DNA from: Mycobacterium sp. 1164966.3
GTDB taxonomy: Bacteria > Actinomycetota > Actinomycetes > Mycobacteriales > Mycobacteriaceae
NCBI RefSeq assembly: GCF_001665395.1
Contig: NZ_LZSG01000044.1
Location: 124,001-188,000 of the forward strand
Direction: 5' to 3'
Length of the DNA: 64,000 nt
Positions 8,886-16,248 of the stretch are shown here, piece after piece (positions within the stretch are counted from its first letter, which is position 1; each line of letters begins with the position of its first letter). Made by a program: the position numbers and the translations under genes. Below the pieces are notes generated by a model. That model made no database searches and was not told the origin of the DNA. It worked only from the letters and a program-made list of their open reading frames with translations.

Positions 8886-9161
8886 ATGCGTAAGTTCATT
8901 GCGGCCATTTCCACCACCGGGGCGCTGGTTTTCGGTGCGGCAGGCGTTGCCAACGCCACCGTCGAGAGTGCGCCCGCGCCCTCGTCAACCACAACGACGT
9001 TGGCGGACAACAACAACAACGATCAACACAGCGATAAGACCGGCCTGTGGGGCCTGCTTGGGCTCCTGGGCTTGGGCGGACTCGCCGGTCTGAAACGTCG
9101 CAAGGACACTGATCTCCACACCGGCGTTACCCCAGCCGCAAATCCCGGGCGCGGCGTCTAG
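8886..9161 (+). CDS. Small secreted protein with WGxxG-type C-terminal anchor
   Basis: A 91-residue protein. An N-terminal signal peptide (MRKFIAAIS through a hydrophobic stretch, cleavage near VANA) is followed by a low-complexity Ser/Thr and Asn/Asp linker (STTTTLADNNNND). Near residues 54-68 comes a hydrophobic glycine and leucine block beginning WGLLGLLGLGG, then basic RRK. This is the pattern of WGxxG-type C-terminal sorting or anchoring domains: a short transmembrane helix followed by positive charges. An unusual 20-residue tail follows the RRK. AAGGAG precedes the ATG. The function is unknown; it is probably membrane- or wall-associated. A strong hairpin lies 23 bases after the stop. 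Confidence 0.83.
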   Translation: MRKFIAAISTTGALVFGAAGVANATVESAPAPSSTTTTLADNNNNDQHSDKTGLWGLLGLLGLGGLAGLKRRKDTDLHTGVTPAANPGRGV

Positions 9162-9183
9162 CCGCACACGCCTGCTCCAGGCG

Positions 9184-9217
9184 GTCCCCGTCAGGGCGTC
9201 CTCGCTCTGACGGGGAC
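9184..9217 (+). terminator. Hairpin terminator candidate after the WGxxG gene
   Basis: GTCCCCGTCAG and CTGACGGGGAC form a perfect 11-bp stem around a 12-base loop. There is no U-tract, as is common for mycobacterial intrinsic terminators. It starts 23 bases after the stop codon at 9161 and is followed by the hemerythrin gene. Confidence 0.6.
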
Positions 9218-9384
9218 TTCGGCGTGCCGTGCGTCGTGCAACTCAAACAGCAACGGGCAGCGTCGGTTCCAGATGCTGCGACGCGGGATCACGTCTCTGC
9301 GCGTTTAGCTGTTGGTTTGCCGGGTATTTATGGCGCAAGCGGCGCACAGCCCAGCCCGCATCCCAAATCACCGGAGGTACCGCC

Positions 9385-9951
9385 GTGGCCGAGATGATCA
9401 TCGAATCGCCCGACGAAGTGGTCGCGTTTCTCAAAGCGCAGCACAATCTCATCGAGGACATGTTCGACGAGGTGTTGCATGCATCCGATCCCGAAGCACG
9501 GGAGAAGCCTTTCATCGAGTTGCGCCAATTGCTGGCTGTGCACGAGACGGCCGAGGAAATGGTTGTGCATCCGCGGGTGCGCCGCGAGGTGGATAACGGC
9601 GACGGGATTGTGGACGCTCGACTCGAAGAGGAGCACGAAGCGAAGGAGCAGCTGTCGAAAATCGAGAAGATCGACATCACGTCACAGGAATTCATCGACG
9701 AGCTCCGCAAGCTGCGCGAGGCGGTGCTCGAGCACGCCGAGCATGAGGAACGCGACGAATTCCCTTATCTAGAGCGAACACTCGACAGCGATGAGCTCAA
9801 ACGGATGGGAACGGCCGTGCGAGCGGCCGAGGCCATCTCGCCGACCCGCCCGCATCCCGGTGTGGAATCGGCGAAGTTGAATTTCGCCGTCGGACCGTTC
9901 GCGTCAATGCTCGACCGCGCCCGTGACCTGATCAAACAGGCCATCGGCTAG
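9385..9951 (+). CDS. Hemerythrin HHE domain protein
   Basis: A 188-residue cytosolic, strongly acidic helical protein. The histidines and carboxylates expected for a di-iron HHE four-helix bundle are visible: QHNLIEDMFDE, HETAEEMVVHP, EEEHEAKEQL and HAEHEERDEFP. Such proteins bind O2, NO or peroxide, and in mycobacteria act in redox, NO or stress responses. The GTG start is preceded by GGAGG at a proper distance; the long upstream in-frame region lacks any such signal. A 49-codon gene follows 8 bp downstream and is probably co-transcribed. Confidence 0.9.
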   Translation: MAEMIIESPDEVVAFLKAQHNLIEDMFDEVLHASDPEAREKPFIELRQLLAVHETAEEMVVHPRVRREVDNGDGIVDARLEEEHEAKEQLSKIEKIDITSQEFIDELRKLREAVLEHAEHEERDEFPYLERTLDSDELKRMGTAVRAAEAISPTRPHPGVESAKLNFAVGPFASMLDRARDLIKQAIG

Positions 9952-9959
9952 GAGGACCC

Positions 9960-10109
9960 ATGACCAATGCGGAACAGCCGCGCGACGGCGAAGCAGAGAC
10001 CGGCCAGGCGGCAACCGAGAACGACGACGACAGCGTGGTAGCGCCGCCCGCATACCCCGCGTACTCAACCCCTCCCCCGGAGGGGTTGCACACCGCTGAG
10101 GACGGCTGA
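9960..10109 (+). CDS. Small acidic, proline-rich 49-residue protein
   Basis: ATG preceded by AGGAGG opens a 49-codon frame beginning MTNAEQPRDGEAETG. It continues with an acidic NDDDS stretch and a Pro/Tyr/Ala segment (PPAYPAYSTPPPEG), and ends TAEDG. It lies 8 bp after the hemerythrin stop, so it is very likely the second gene of that operon. No known domain is recognisable, and the composition suggests a disordered protein. A perfect 9-bp hairpin falls inside its last codons (10067-10087). Existence is supported by the ribosome-binding site and spacing only. Confidence 0.55.
   Translation: MTNAEQPRDGEAETGQAATENDDDSVVAPPAYPAYSTPPPEGLHTAEDG
10067..10087 (+). terminator. 9-bp perfect hairpin at the end of the 49-codon gene
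   Basis: AACCCCTCC and GGAGGGGTT pair perfectly around a CCC loop. The hairpin sits inside the final codons of the small gene and about 55 bases before selO, so it could end the hemerythrin transcript. There is no U-tract. Confidence 0.45.
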
Positions 10110-10127
10110 GTCCAGCGGCTCGACCCG

Positions 10128-10141
10128 TAGTCTGGTTCACG
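10128..10141 (+). promoter_or_regulatory. Probable leaderless promoter -10 of selO
   Basis: TAGTCT fits the mycobacterial -10 consensus TANNNT. It stands seven bases before the GTG of selO, and no Shine-Dalgarno is present, so transcription probably starts at the G of the start codon and the mRNA is leaderless. Confidence 0.4.
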
Positions 10142-11604
10142 TGAGCGTCACTTCGGATATCGCAGTCACCCTGCACGACCGCTTTGCCCGTGAACTGCCT
10201 GCATTAGCCGTCCGCTGGCAGGCCGAGACAACCCCCGAACCGCGGCTGCTCGCGCTCAACGAGGCGTTGACCACGCAGCTCGGCCTGAACGCGGCCTGGC
10301 TGCGGAGCGCCGACGGACTGCGCTTCCTGGTGGGCAACCTGGTCCCCAACGGTGCCGTTCCGGTAGCGCAGGCCTATGCCGGGCATCAATTCGGCGGCTG
10401 GGTCCCGCGGCTGGGCGACGGACGCGCATTGCTGCTGGGCGAGCTCGCCGGCGCCGACGGGCGGCTGGTGGACATCCACCTCAAAGGGTCCGGACCCACG
10501 CCGTTCGCCCGCGGCGGGGATGGCCTTGCCGCCGTGGGACCGATGCTGCGCGAATACATCGTCAGCGAGGCGATGCACGCCTTGGGTGTTGCGACCACTC
10601 GATCGTTGGCCGTCGTGGCGACCGGCCGCCCGGTACAGCGTGAGACAGAGCTGCCCGGCGCCGTGCTCGTCCGCGTCGCCAGCAGTCATCTGCGGGTTGG
10701 CAGCTTCCAATACGCCGCGTCGACCGGCGACGTCGAGCTGTTGCGGCGCCTGGCCGACCATGCGATCGCCCGTCACTATCCCAACGCGGCCCAGGCCGAG
10801 AACCCTTACCTTGCGCTATTCCAGGCAGTGGTTGCCGTCCAGGCGTCGCTGGTGGCCCAGTGGATGCTCGTCGGGTTCGTTCATGGCGTGATGAACACCG
10901 ACAACATGACGATCTCCGGCGAAACGATCGACTACGGGCCATGCGCCTTCATGGAGGCCTACGACCCGGAAACGGTCTTCAGTTCAATCGATCACTGGGG
11001 CCGCTACGCATACGGGAACCAACCGGTCATTGCCCAGTGGAACCTCGCCCGGTTCGCTGAAACGCTTCTTCCGTTGTTCTCCGAAGACACCGACGAGGCT
11101 ATCGCTTTGGCAGAGAGCGCGTTTGGGGTTTTCCACGTCCAATACGACGCCACGTGGTCGTCCGGTATGCGGGCCAAACTCGGGTTGTCCGGTGGCGTTT
11201 CGGCGGGCGTGGTGTCGCCGTTGGTGGACGAGTTGCTCGGCTTGCTGAGAGAGAGCCACATCGACTACACCTCGTTCTTCCGGCACCTCGGCCAAGCGGC
11301 GCGAGGCGACGACGAAGCCGCGCGTGGAATGTTCATCAATCTCGCCGGCTTCGACAACTGGATGTCACGCTGGCGGGTGCTGCATCCTGATGCCGAACTG
11401 ATGGATCGCACCAACCCGATCTACATTCCGCGCAACCATCTGGTCGAGGAGGCGCTGACGGCGGCGACGGCCGGCGATCTCGATCCGCTCCAGCGACTGC
11501 TCGACGCGATCACCTCTCCGTTCGAGAAGCGAAGAGGCCTCGAGCGCTACGCCAGTTCTGCGCCGGAGGACTTCGGCGCGTACCGGACCTTCTGCGGCAC
11601 TTGA
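10141..11604 (+). CDS. selO: Protein adenylyltransferase SelO (YdiU/UPF0061)
   Basis: A 487-residue pseudokinase-fold enzyme that in characterised family members transfers AMP from ATP to Ser/Thr/Tyr of target proteins, in redox-stress contexts. The family core is present: YAGHQFGGWVPRLGDGRA near residue 80, the ATP-binding HLKGSGPTPFARGGDG near 117, LREYIVSEAMHALG, the catalytic-loop region HGVMNTDNMTISGE near 250, and DYGPCAFM. The C-terminus is TFCGT, with a Cys at the place where eukaryotic SelO has selenocysteine. The GTG start at 10141 fits the N-terminus LHDRFARELP. It stands alone, convergent with the LLM gene five bases away. Confidence 0.93.
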   Translation: MSVTSDIAVTLHDRFARELPALAVRWQAETTPEPRLLALNEALTTQLGLNAAWLRSADGLRFLVGNLVPNGAVPVAQAYAGHQFGGWVPRLGDGRALLLGELAGADGRLVDIHLKGSGPTPFARGGDGLAAVGPMLREYIVSEAMHALGVATTRSLAVVATGRPVQRETELPGAVLVRVASSHLRVGSFQYAASTGDVELLRRLADHAIARHYPNAAQAENPYLALFQAVVAVQASLVAQWMLVGFVHGVMNTDNMTISGETIDYGPCAFMEAYDPETVFSSIDHWGRYAYGNQPVIAQWNLARFAETLLPLFSEDTDEAIALAESAFGVFHVQYDATWSSGMRAKLGLSGGVSAGVVSPLVDELLGLLRESHIDYTSFFRHLGQAARGDDEAARGMFINLAGFDNWMSRWRVLHPDAELMDRTNPIYIPRNHLVEEALTAATAGDLDPLQRLLDAITSPFEKRRGLERYASSAPEDFGAYRTFCGT

Positions 11605-11609
11605 CGGGT

Positions 11610-12440
11610 CTACCTCAGCTGAGCGAGGTCGGCGGCAAGTTCATCCAGACGCCGCAGCGTCTGGTCTCGAGGCTCGGTCGGCAAGTCCAACAGGACGCGC
11701 TCCACGCCTAGATCTTGATATCCCGCAACGGTTTTCGCTGTCTGGTCCTCACCCCACTGGCAGACCGTGACAGGTACGTCGTCGCCCGCGACGGCACGCA
11801 ACTCGTCGAGCGCGACCGTCAGGAGTTCTGGCAACGGAGTTATCGCGATCCACCCCGCACCCAGCCGGGCGATGCGCTTGAAGCTGGTCGGCCCGCCACC
11901 CACGTACAGTGGCGGGAACGGTTTCGTCACCGGTTTCGGCCAGCAGTAGATCGGGTCGAAATCGACGAATTCGCCGTGGAATTCGGCTTCCTCCTGCCTC
12001 CAGATCGCGACCATCGCGTCCAGCCGCTCATCGGTCAGTCGCCCGCGTACCGCGGGATCGACACCGTGGTTGGCGATCTCTTCCCGCAACCAGCCCACCC
12101 CGACACCGAAGCGAAATCGCCCTTGTGACACCAGATCCAGCGATGCGACCTCTTTGGCGGTCACGATCGGATCGCGCTGCGGGACCAGCGCGATACCGGT
12201 GCCCACCACCAGCTTCTCGGCGGCCACCGCGGCCGCCGTCAGCGCCACGAAAGGGTCCAAGGGCCGGAAGTACTTGCGTGGGATCGGGCCACCGCTCGGG
12301 TATGGCGTCTTCCTGTCGACCGGGATGTGCGTGTGTTCGGCGACGAACAGCGACTCGAATCCGCGCTCCTGCAGCGCCACGCCCAGCTCGGCCGGACCGA
12401 TGCCCTCGTCGGTGACAAACGTCAGAACACCGAAACGCAT
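11610..12440 (-). CDS. LLM-class F420-dependent oxidoreductase
   Basis: A 276-residue luciferase-like monooxygenase-fold protein of the TIGR03619-type F420-dependent group. It begins MRFGVLTF and shows ESLFVAEHTHIP, LVVGTGIALVPQRDP near residue 83, FRFGVGVGWLREE near 110, YCWPKPVTKPFPPLYVGG and GWI. It presumably uses reduced F420 or FMN; the substrate is unknown. The ATG at 12440 is preceded by GGGAGG; the upstream in-frame ATG at 12473 has no such signal. It may share a transcript with the SDR gene 78 bp upstream. Confidence 0.9.
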   Translation of the reverse strand: MRFGVLTFVTDEGIGPAELGVALQERGFESLFVAEHTHIPVDRKTPYPSGGPIPRKYFRPLDPFVALTAAAVAAEKLVVGTGIALVPQRDPIVTAKEVASLDLVSQGRFRFGVGVGWLREEIANHGVDPAVRGRLTDERLDAMVAIWRQEEAEFHGEFVDFDPIYCWPKPVTKPFPPLYVGGGPTSFKRIARLGAGWIAITPLPELLTVALDELRAVAGDDVPVTVCQWGEDQTAKTVAGYQDLGVERVLLDLPTEPRDQTLRRLDELAADLAQLR

Positions 12441-12518
12441 GCTTGCACCTCCCTGCTGATGGCCCGACGGCACAGACTGAGCGTACCGATGCCGGCGCGA
12501 CGATTTCCGGCCGTTGGC

Positions 12519-13364
12519 TCAGCGGGCGGCGACCAGGTTCGGTTTCGGCGTCACCGCCAACTTGTTGGCCTTGCGAATTCCCTTGTCCAGCAACGCGGCC
12601 GGGGCGAACCTGCGCAGCAGTGTCAGCCGGCGGGCCATAGGTCCCGCCGGATACCGCAACTTCGGCGTGCGGCTGGTCGCAGCCTTCAGCACGACCTGTG
12701 CGACCACCGCGGGATCGTCACCGGCGCGCACCGCCTCGGTGAGGACCCGCCGAACCTGTTCGCGCGTCGTCGCGTAGCTGTCTATCGGCGAATCGGCCTC
12801 GGTCGCGTTGGCCTCGAAAGACGTGTTGGTGTACGCGGGCTCGACGACTGAGACCCGTATGCCGAATTCGCGGGTTTCGTGGTCGAGGGATTCGGAGTAC
12901 CCCTCGACCGCGTGCTTCGTGGCCGCGTACAGCGCGCCGTATGGCGCCGGCAAGATTCCCAGCACCGAACCGATGTTGATGATGCGCCCGCTGCGCTGGG
13001 CGCGCAGGTAAGGAAGCACCTCACGGGTCAGCCGCACCAGCCCGAAGAAGTTTGTGTCGAAGAGCTGTTGCGCCTGCGCGACCGAACTCTCCTCCGCGGC
13101 GCCGATCACCCCGATACCGGCGTTGTTGACCAGAATGTCGATGCGGCCCGCGCGCTGGACCACCGTCGATACGGCCGCGGTGACCGACGCGGCGTCGGTG
13201 ACATCGAGCCGGACCAACTCCACCCCGGGGACGGGTTGGGTGCTGCCCGGATTGCGGCTGGTGCCGAAGACCTCAAAACCCTTCGCCGCGAACGCCTTCG
13301 CCACGGCTAGGCCGATTCCCGATGAGACGCCGGTAACCAATACCACGGGCGATCGGTGATTCAT
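12519..13364 (-). CDS. Short-chain dehydrogenase/reductase
   Basis: A classical SDR of 281 residues. The NAD(P) loop is TGVSSGIG near residue 11, and NNAG appears near 87. The catalytic Ser lies in INIGS, and YAATK supplies the Tyr and Lys near residue 150. A longer C-terminal segment ends in a basic KANKLAVTPKPN stretch, like membrane-proximal retinol- or hydroxysteroid-type SDRs. I chose ATG 13364 because AGGAG sits properly before it; the GTG six bases upstream would overlap that site. It is divergent from the TetR gene at 13456, and a palindrome 11 bases before its start is shared in sequence with the one before tetR. Confidence 0.92.
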   Translation of the reverse strand: MNHRSPVVLVTGVSSGIGLAVAKAFAAKGFEVFGTSRNPGSTQPVPGVELVRLDVTDAASVTAAVSTVVQRAGRIDILVNNAGIGVIGAAEESSVAQAQQLFDTNFFGLVRLTREVLPYLRAQRSGRIINIGSVLGILPAPYGALYAATKHAVEGYSESLDHETREFGIRVSVVEPAYTNTSFEANATEADSPIDSYATTREQVRRVLTEAVRAGDDPAVVAQVVLKAATSRTPKLRYPAGPMARRLTLLRRFAPAALLDKGIRKANKLAVTPKPNLVAAR

Positions 13365-13375
13365 TTCCACTCCTA

Positions 13376-13393
13376 GTAAACCGAACGGTGTAC
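13376..13393. promoter_or_regulatory. Candidate TetR operator, copy 1 (SDR side)
   Basis: GTAAACCGAACGGTGTAC fits an 18-bp imperfect palindrome GTAnACCGnnCGGTnTAC. The same pattern occurs at 13431-13448. It lies just upstream of the SDR ribosome-binding site, where binding would block expression of that gene. Confidence 0.7.
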
Positions 13394-13430
13394 CTCTGTG
13401 CCTAGGACGCTACACGACTTGACTCTCGCT

Positions 13431-13448
13431 GTAAACCGTTCGGTATAC
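13431..13448. promoter_or_regulatory. Candidate TetR operator, copy 2 (tetR side)
   Basis: GTAAACCGTTCGGTATAC is the second match to GTAnACCGnnCGGTnTAC, ending seven bases before the tetR start at 13456. Two matching sites flanking a 67-bp divergent gap are typical of autoregulated TetR-target pairs. Confidence 0.72.
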
Positions 13449-13455
13449 TTCGGCC

Positions 13456-14031
13456 ATGGCGCAGCGCACGAAGAGCAGGAGCGGCCGTGGCGCGCGCCAG
13501 CGCATCCTGGCCGCCGCTGCCGAGTTGTTCTATCGAGAGGGCATCAACGCCACCGGCGTGGAACGTCTTGCATCCGAATCATCGGTATCCAAACGCACGC
13601 TCTACCAACACTTTCCGAGCAAGGCGGCCGTGGTCGAGGCGTACCTGCGCAACATCGAGCCGCGCGTCGCGAATCCGCTCGCGCCGCCGGCCGCCGACCG
13701 AACGCCACGTGAGCGACTCGTGGCCCTCTTCCAGGCTCCTGCCGGACGAGAGGAACTGCTGCGTGGCTGCCCCTTCCACAACGCGGCGGTCGAGACCGCG
13801 GGATCCATGCCGGGTGTCCAAGAGATCGTCCGTGCCAACAAGTACAAATTCATCGACGCGGTCACCGAGCTGGCCACGCAGGCGGGCGCCCCCGACCCGC
13901 GACTATTGGCCAACCAGCTTGCCGTGCTCTACGAGGGCGCCGCTTCGTTAGCCACGTCGTTGAACGATGCGTCGGCGTGGGACCAGGCTCGCACGGCGGC
14001 CGAGACGCTGATCGACGCAGCGCTTGCCTAG
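13456..14031 (+). CDS. TetR-family transcriptional regulator (SDR-linked)
   Basis: A 191-residue TetR-type repressor. The N-terminal helix-turn-helix is clear: RQRILAAAAELFYREGINATGVERLA, then SVSKRTLYQHFPSKAAVVEAYL ending near residue 62. The C-terminal helical ligand domain carries RGCPFHNAAVE, a motif typical of the TetR_C group regulating oxidoreductases. It is divergent from the SDR gene and most likely represses both through the two 18-bp palindromes. The ligand is unknown. Confidence 0.93.
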   Translation: MAQRTKSRSGRGARQRILAAAAELFYREGINATGVERLASESSVSKRTLYQHFPSKAAVVEAYLRNIEPRVANPLAPPAADRTPRERLVALFQAPAGREELLRGCPFHNAAVETAGSMPGVQEIVRANKYKFIDAVTELATQAGAPDPRLLANQLAVLYEGAASLATSLNDASAWDQARTAAETLIDAALA

Positions 14032-14085
14032 CGCTGAGCGGCGATAGGCAAGACCGGAGTCGGCTTCGCGTGGGACAGTTCCTGT

Positions 14086-15567
14086 GTGGCGGAAAGCGTC
14101 GCTGTCATCGGAGCCGGGCCCGGCGGGCTGGTCGCGGCGCGTTGGCTGCTGGCGCAGGGCTTTGAGCCGACGATCTTCGAGCAGGCCCCGATGCTGGGTG
14201 GGCAGTGGACCGGGCTGGGTGGCCACAGCGGCGTCTGGCCGGCCATGCACACCAACAGCAGCCGCATCCTGACGGCGTTCAGCGACCTCGAGCACCACGG
14301 CGACCTGGCTTACCCCTCCAACCGCCAGGTCCTCCACTATTTGCATCGCTACGCCGCGACGTTCGGCCTTATACCGCGCATTCGGCTCGGCACCCGGGTG
14401 GAGCTCCTCCGGAGAAGCCAGCACGGATGGCTGCTCGAGCATTCCGGCACCGACGAGAGCTTCGGACGAGTTGTGTTGGCTACCGGTAGGTTTCATGCCC
14501 CGGTCATCCCGAACGTTCCAGGACTCGATACCTTCGCCGGCTCACTGGGTGTTACCTCCACCTACCAGTACCGAGGGCCCGAGCCGTACCTCGGGAAGCG
14601 TGTTCTGGTGGCCGGCTGCGCGGTGAGCGCCCTCGAGATCGCCGGAGAAATCGCCCGGCTCGGCGCGGCACGCGTTGTGGTGACCCAACGGCGACAGCGA
14701 TACGTCTTACCCAAATTCGCGGGCAGCGTTCCCTCCGATCATCGGATCTTCACCCGATACGGTGTCCTGGCTGAGGAATCGCTGCCGAGGCAAGAGGTCG
14801 ACCGTCAGCTGAAGGAGTTGGTGGTCGAAGCCGGAGGAAGCCCCGACGACTACGGCGCGCCGACGCCGCACCCGTCGTTCTTCACCGCCGGCGTCACCCT
14901 CAACCAGGGGTACCTTCCCCTGGTGGCAGAGCGCCGAATCACGGTGCGCTCGTGGATGACTCGCATTGCAAACTCAGAAGTGACTTTTGCCGACGGACAA
15001 ACGGATGAGTTCGACGGAATCGTGCTCGGCACCGGGTTCGATCTGCATGTGCCCTACCTGGACGACGAACTCCAGGTCATGCTCGATGTCGATGCGGTCC
15101 ACCTGGACGCCGACCGCTACACCTTCCATCCCGACCTGCCCGGTCTGGCCATCATGGGCATGTGGGACCAATCGGGCGGATATTTTGTGCCACTGGAACT
15201 TCAAGCCAGATGGATCGCATACACGTGGAGCGGCACCGTCCCGGCGCCCAGCGAAACCGACCAGCGGTTGTCGATAGAGACGTATCGCTCGCAGCGGGGA
15301 ACGCCGCAGAAAACCCGGATGAACCTGGTCGCCGTGATGTTCGCTCGGGCCGCTGGCGTCGAACCACAACTGGACAACTGGCCGCATTTGCACCGCGCTC
15401 TACTGTTCGGCCCCTTAGCGCCGAGTTGTTTTCGGCTGGAGGGCCCGGATGCGCTGCCCGATGCGCCGGAACGGTTCGCGCGCGACGCCGCCGCGTTCGG
15501 TGCGATCACATCGAACGAGCTGACGGAGCAGGAACGCCGCTACTGGTCGCGGCTGGCGACCACCTGA
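14086..15567 (+). CDS. Flavin-containing monooxygenase-like FAD/NAD(P) oxidoreductase
   Basis: A 493-residue FAD enzyme. The N-terminal dinucleotide fold begins VAVIGAGPGGLVAA (residues 5-18), with GGQWTGLGG near 40 resembling the FMO/Baeyer-Villiger region. ATGRFHAPVIPNVPGLD follows near 130. The second nucleotide-binding segment, KRVLVAGCAVSALEIAGEI, is degenerate (GCAVSA in place of GxGxSG). FDGIVLGTGF, typical of the C-terminal FAD contact, lies near residue 310. No signal peptide is present. The GTG start is assigned from the position of the beta1 strand. It overlaps the convergent DUF4267 gene by 28 bases. Confidence 0.88.
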   Translation: MAESVAVIGAGPGGLVAARWLLAQGFEPTIFEQAPMLGGQWTGLGGHSGVWPAMHTNSSRILTAFSDLEHHGDLAYPSNRQVLHYLHRYAATFGLIPRIRLGTRVELLRRSQHGWLLEHSGTDESFGRVVLATGRFHAPVIPNVPGLDTFAGSLGVTSTYQYRGPEPYLGKRVLVAGCAVSALEIAGEIARLGAARVVVTQRRQRYVLPKFAGSVPSDHRIFTRYGVLAEESLPRQEVDRQLKELVVEAGGSPDDYGAPTPHPSFFTAGVTLNQGYLPLVAERRITVRSWMTRIANSEVTFADGQTDEFDGIVLGTGFDLHVPYLDDELQVMLDVDAVHLDADRYTFHPDLPGLAIMGMWDQSGGYFVPLELQARWIAYTWSGTVPAPSETDQRLSIETYRSQRGTPQKTRMNLVAVMFARAAGVEPQLDNWPHLHRALLFGPLAPSCFRLEGPDALPDAPERFARDAAAFGAITSNELTEQERRYWSRLATT

Positions 15568-15941
15568 TCGGCCTGCGTGGTTGGTCGCGCTGCTCCCCAG
15601 AGCCCGACGCCGATACCGAGCACCGCGCCGCCAAGCCCGATGAGGTGAGAACGTTTCAGCTCGTCGCGCACACTCATCCCGCCAAGCAGATCGGACGCAT
15701 CGGCGCCCGCGGACGCCAGAAACCAGCCGCGGGTGTTCTTGCCGCGCAGGCCCGCCGCCAGCAGCAGCCCACCGATCAAGGCGTCGCGGTAGCCCATCGA
15801 CCGCAGCAGCAGTCGCGCCGTCGGCGACGGCTGGTCCGGGTCGCCCCAGAGCCGGTTGGCGCGCAGGGGGTCGACGAGGAACTGGACGCCCGAGGCGAGA
15901 CGGATGCTGCCCGCTATCACTGCGGCACGGTCTATCGACAT
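15540..15941 (-). CDS. DUF4267-like small membrane protein
   Basis: A 133-residue protein with three or four hydrophobic helices (VIAGSIRLASGVQFLVDP, ALIGGLLLAAGL, LIGLGGAVLGIGVGLWG), resembling DUF4267 proteins of actinobacteria. The function is unknown. Its 3' end overlaps the monooxygenase gene tail to tail. It is probably followed in the same transcript order by nothing else, since the next minus-strand gene (15963-16229) lies upstream. Confidence 0.75.
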   Translation of the reverse strand: MSIDRAAVIAGSIRLASGVQFLVDPLRANRLWGDPDQPSPTARLLLRSMGYRDALIGGLLLAAGLRGKNTRGWFLASAGADASDLLGGMSVRDELKRSHLIGLGGAVLGIGVGLWGAARPTTQADQVVASRDQ

Positions 15942-15962
15942 GGCCGCAGCGTATCGCTCGCG

Positions 15963-16229
15963 TCACCTGTCCCGGCAGCCATCCGCGATCTGCAGCGAAG
16001 CCGGCCAGAGTGCCGTCGTCAACAGGAACGCCCCCAGATCGGCTCCTACCGGCGATATCTGTTCCAGCCGGCGTTGCATCTGCTGAGTCTGCACCGGATG
16101 CACAACCGTCCAGGCCGCGCCCAGACACAGGTACGGAATCGCCAGCCACACCGCCAGTTCGAGCAGGGCTCCAATGCTGATCTGGTAGTTCACCACACGC
16201 TGAAGCCGGGCCCTCGTGCCTTGGACCAT
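15963..16229 (-). CDS. Small hypothetical membrane protein
   Basis: An 88-residue protein with two hydrophobic segments (IGALLELAVWLAIPYLCLGAA and a weaker one ending FLLTTALWP) separated by a polar QTQQMQRRLEQ stretch. I do not recognise a family. It lies 21 bp upstream of the DUF4267 gene on the same strand and 19 bp from the divergent patatin gene, so it plausibly leads a two-gene membrane-protein unit. Confidence 0.6.
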   Translation of the reverse strand: MVQGTRARLQRVVNYQISIGALLELAVWLAIPYLCLGAAWTVVHPVQTQQMQRRLEQISPVGADLGAFLLTTALWPASLQIADGCRDR

Positions 16230-16248
16230 GTGTTGACGCTACGTCACC

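Noticed and set aside
11590..11604. Selenocysteine at the SelO C-terminus
   Set aside because: The codon is TGC (Cys), not TGA, and no SECIS-like hairpin is needed.
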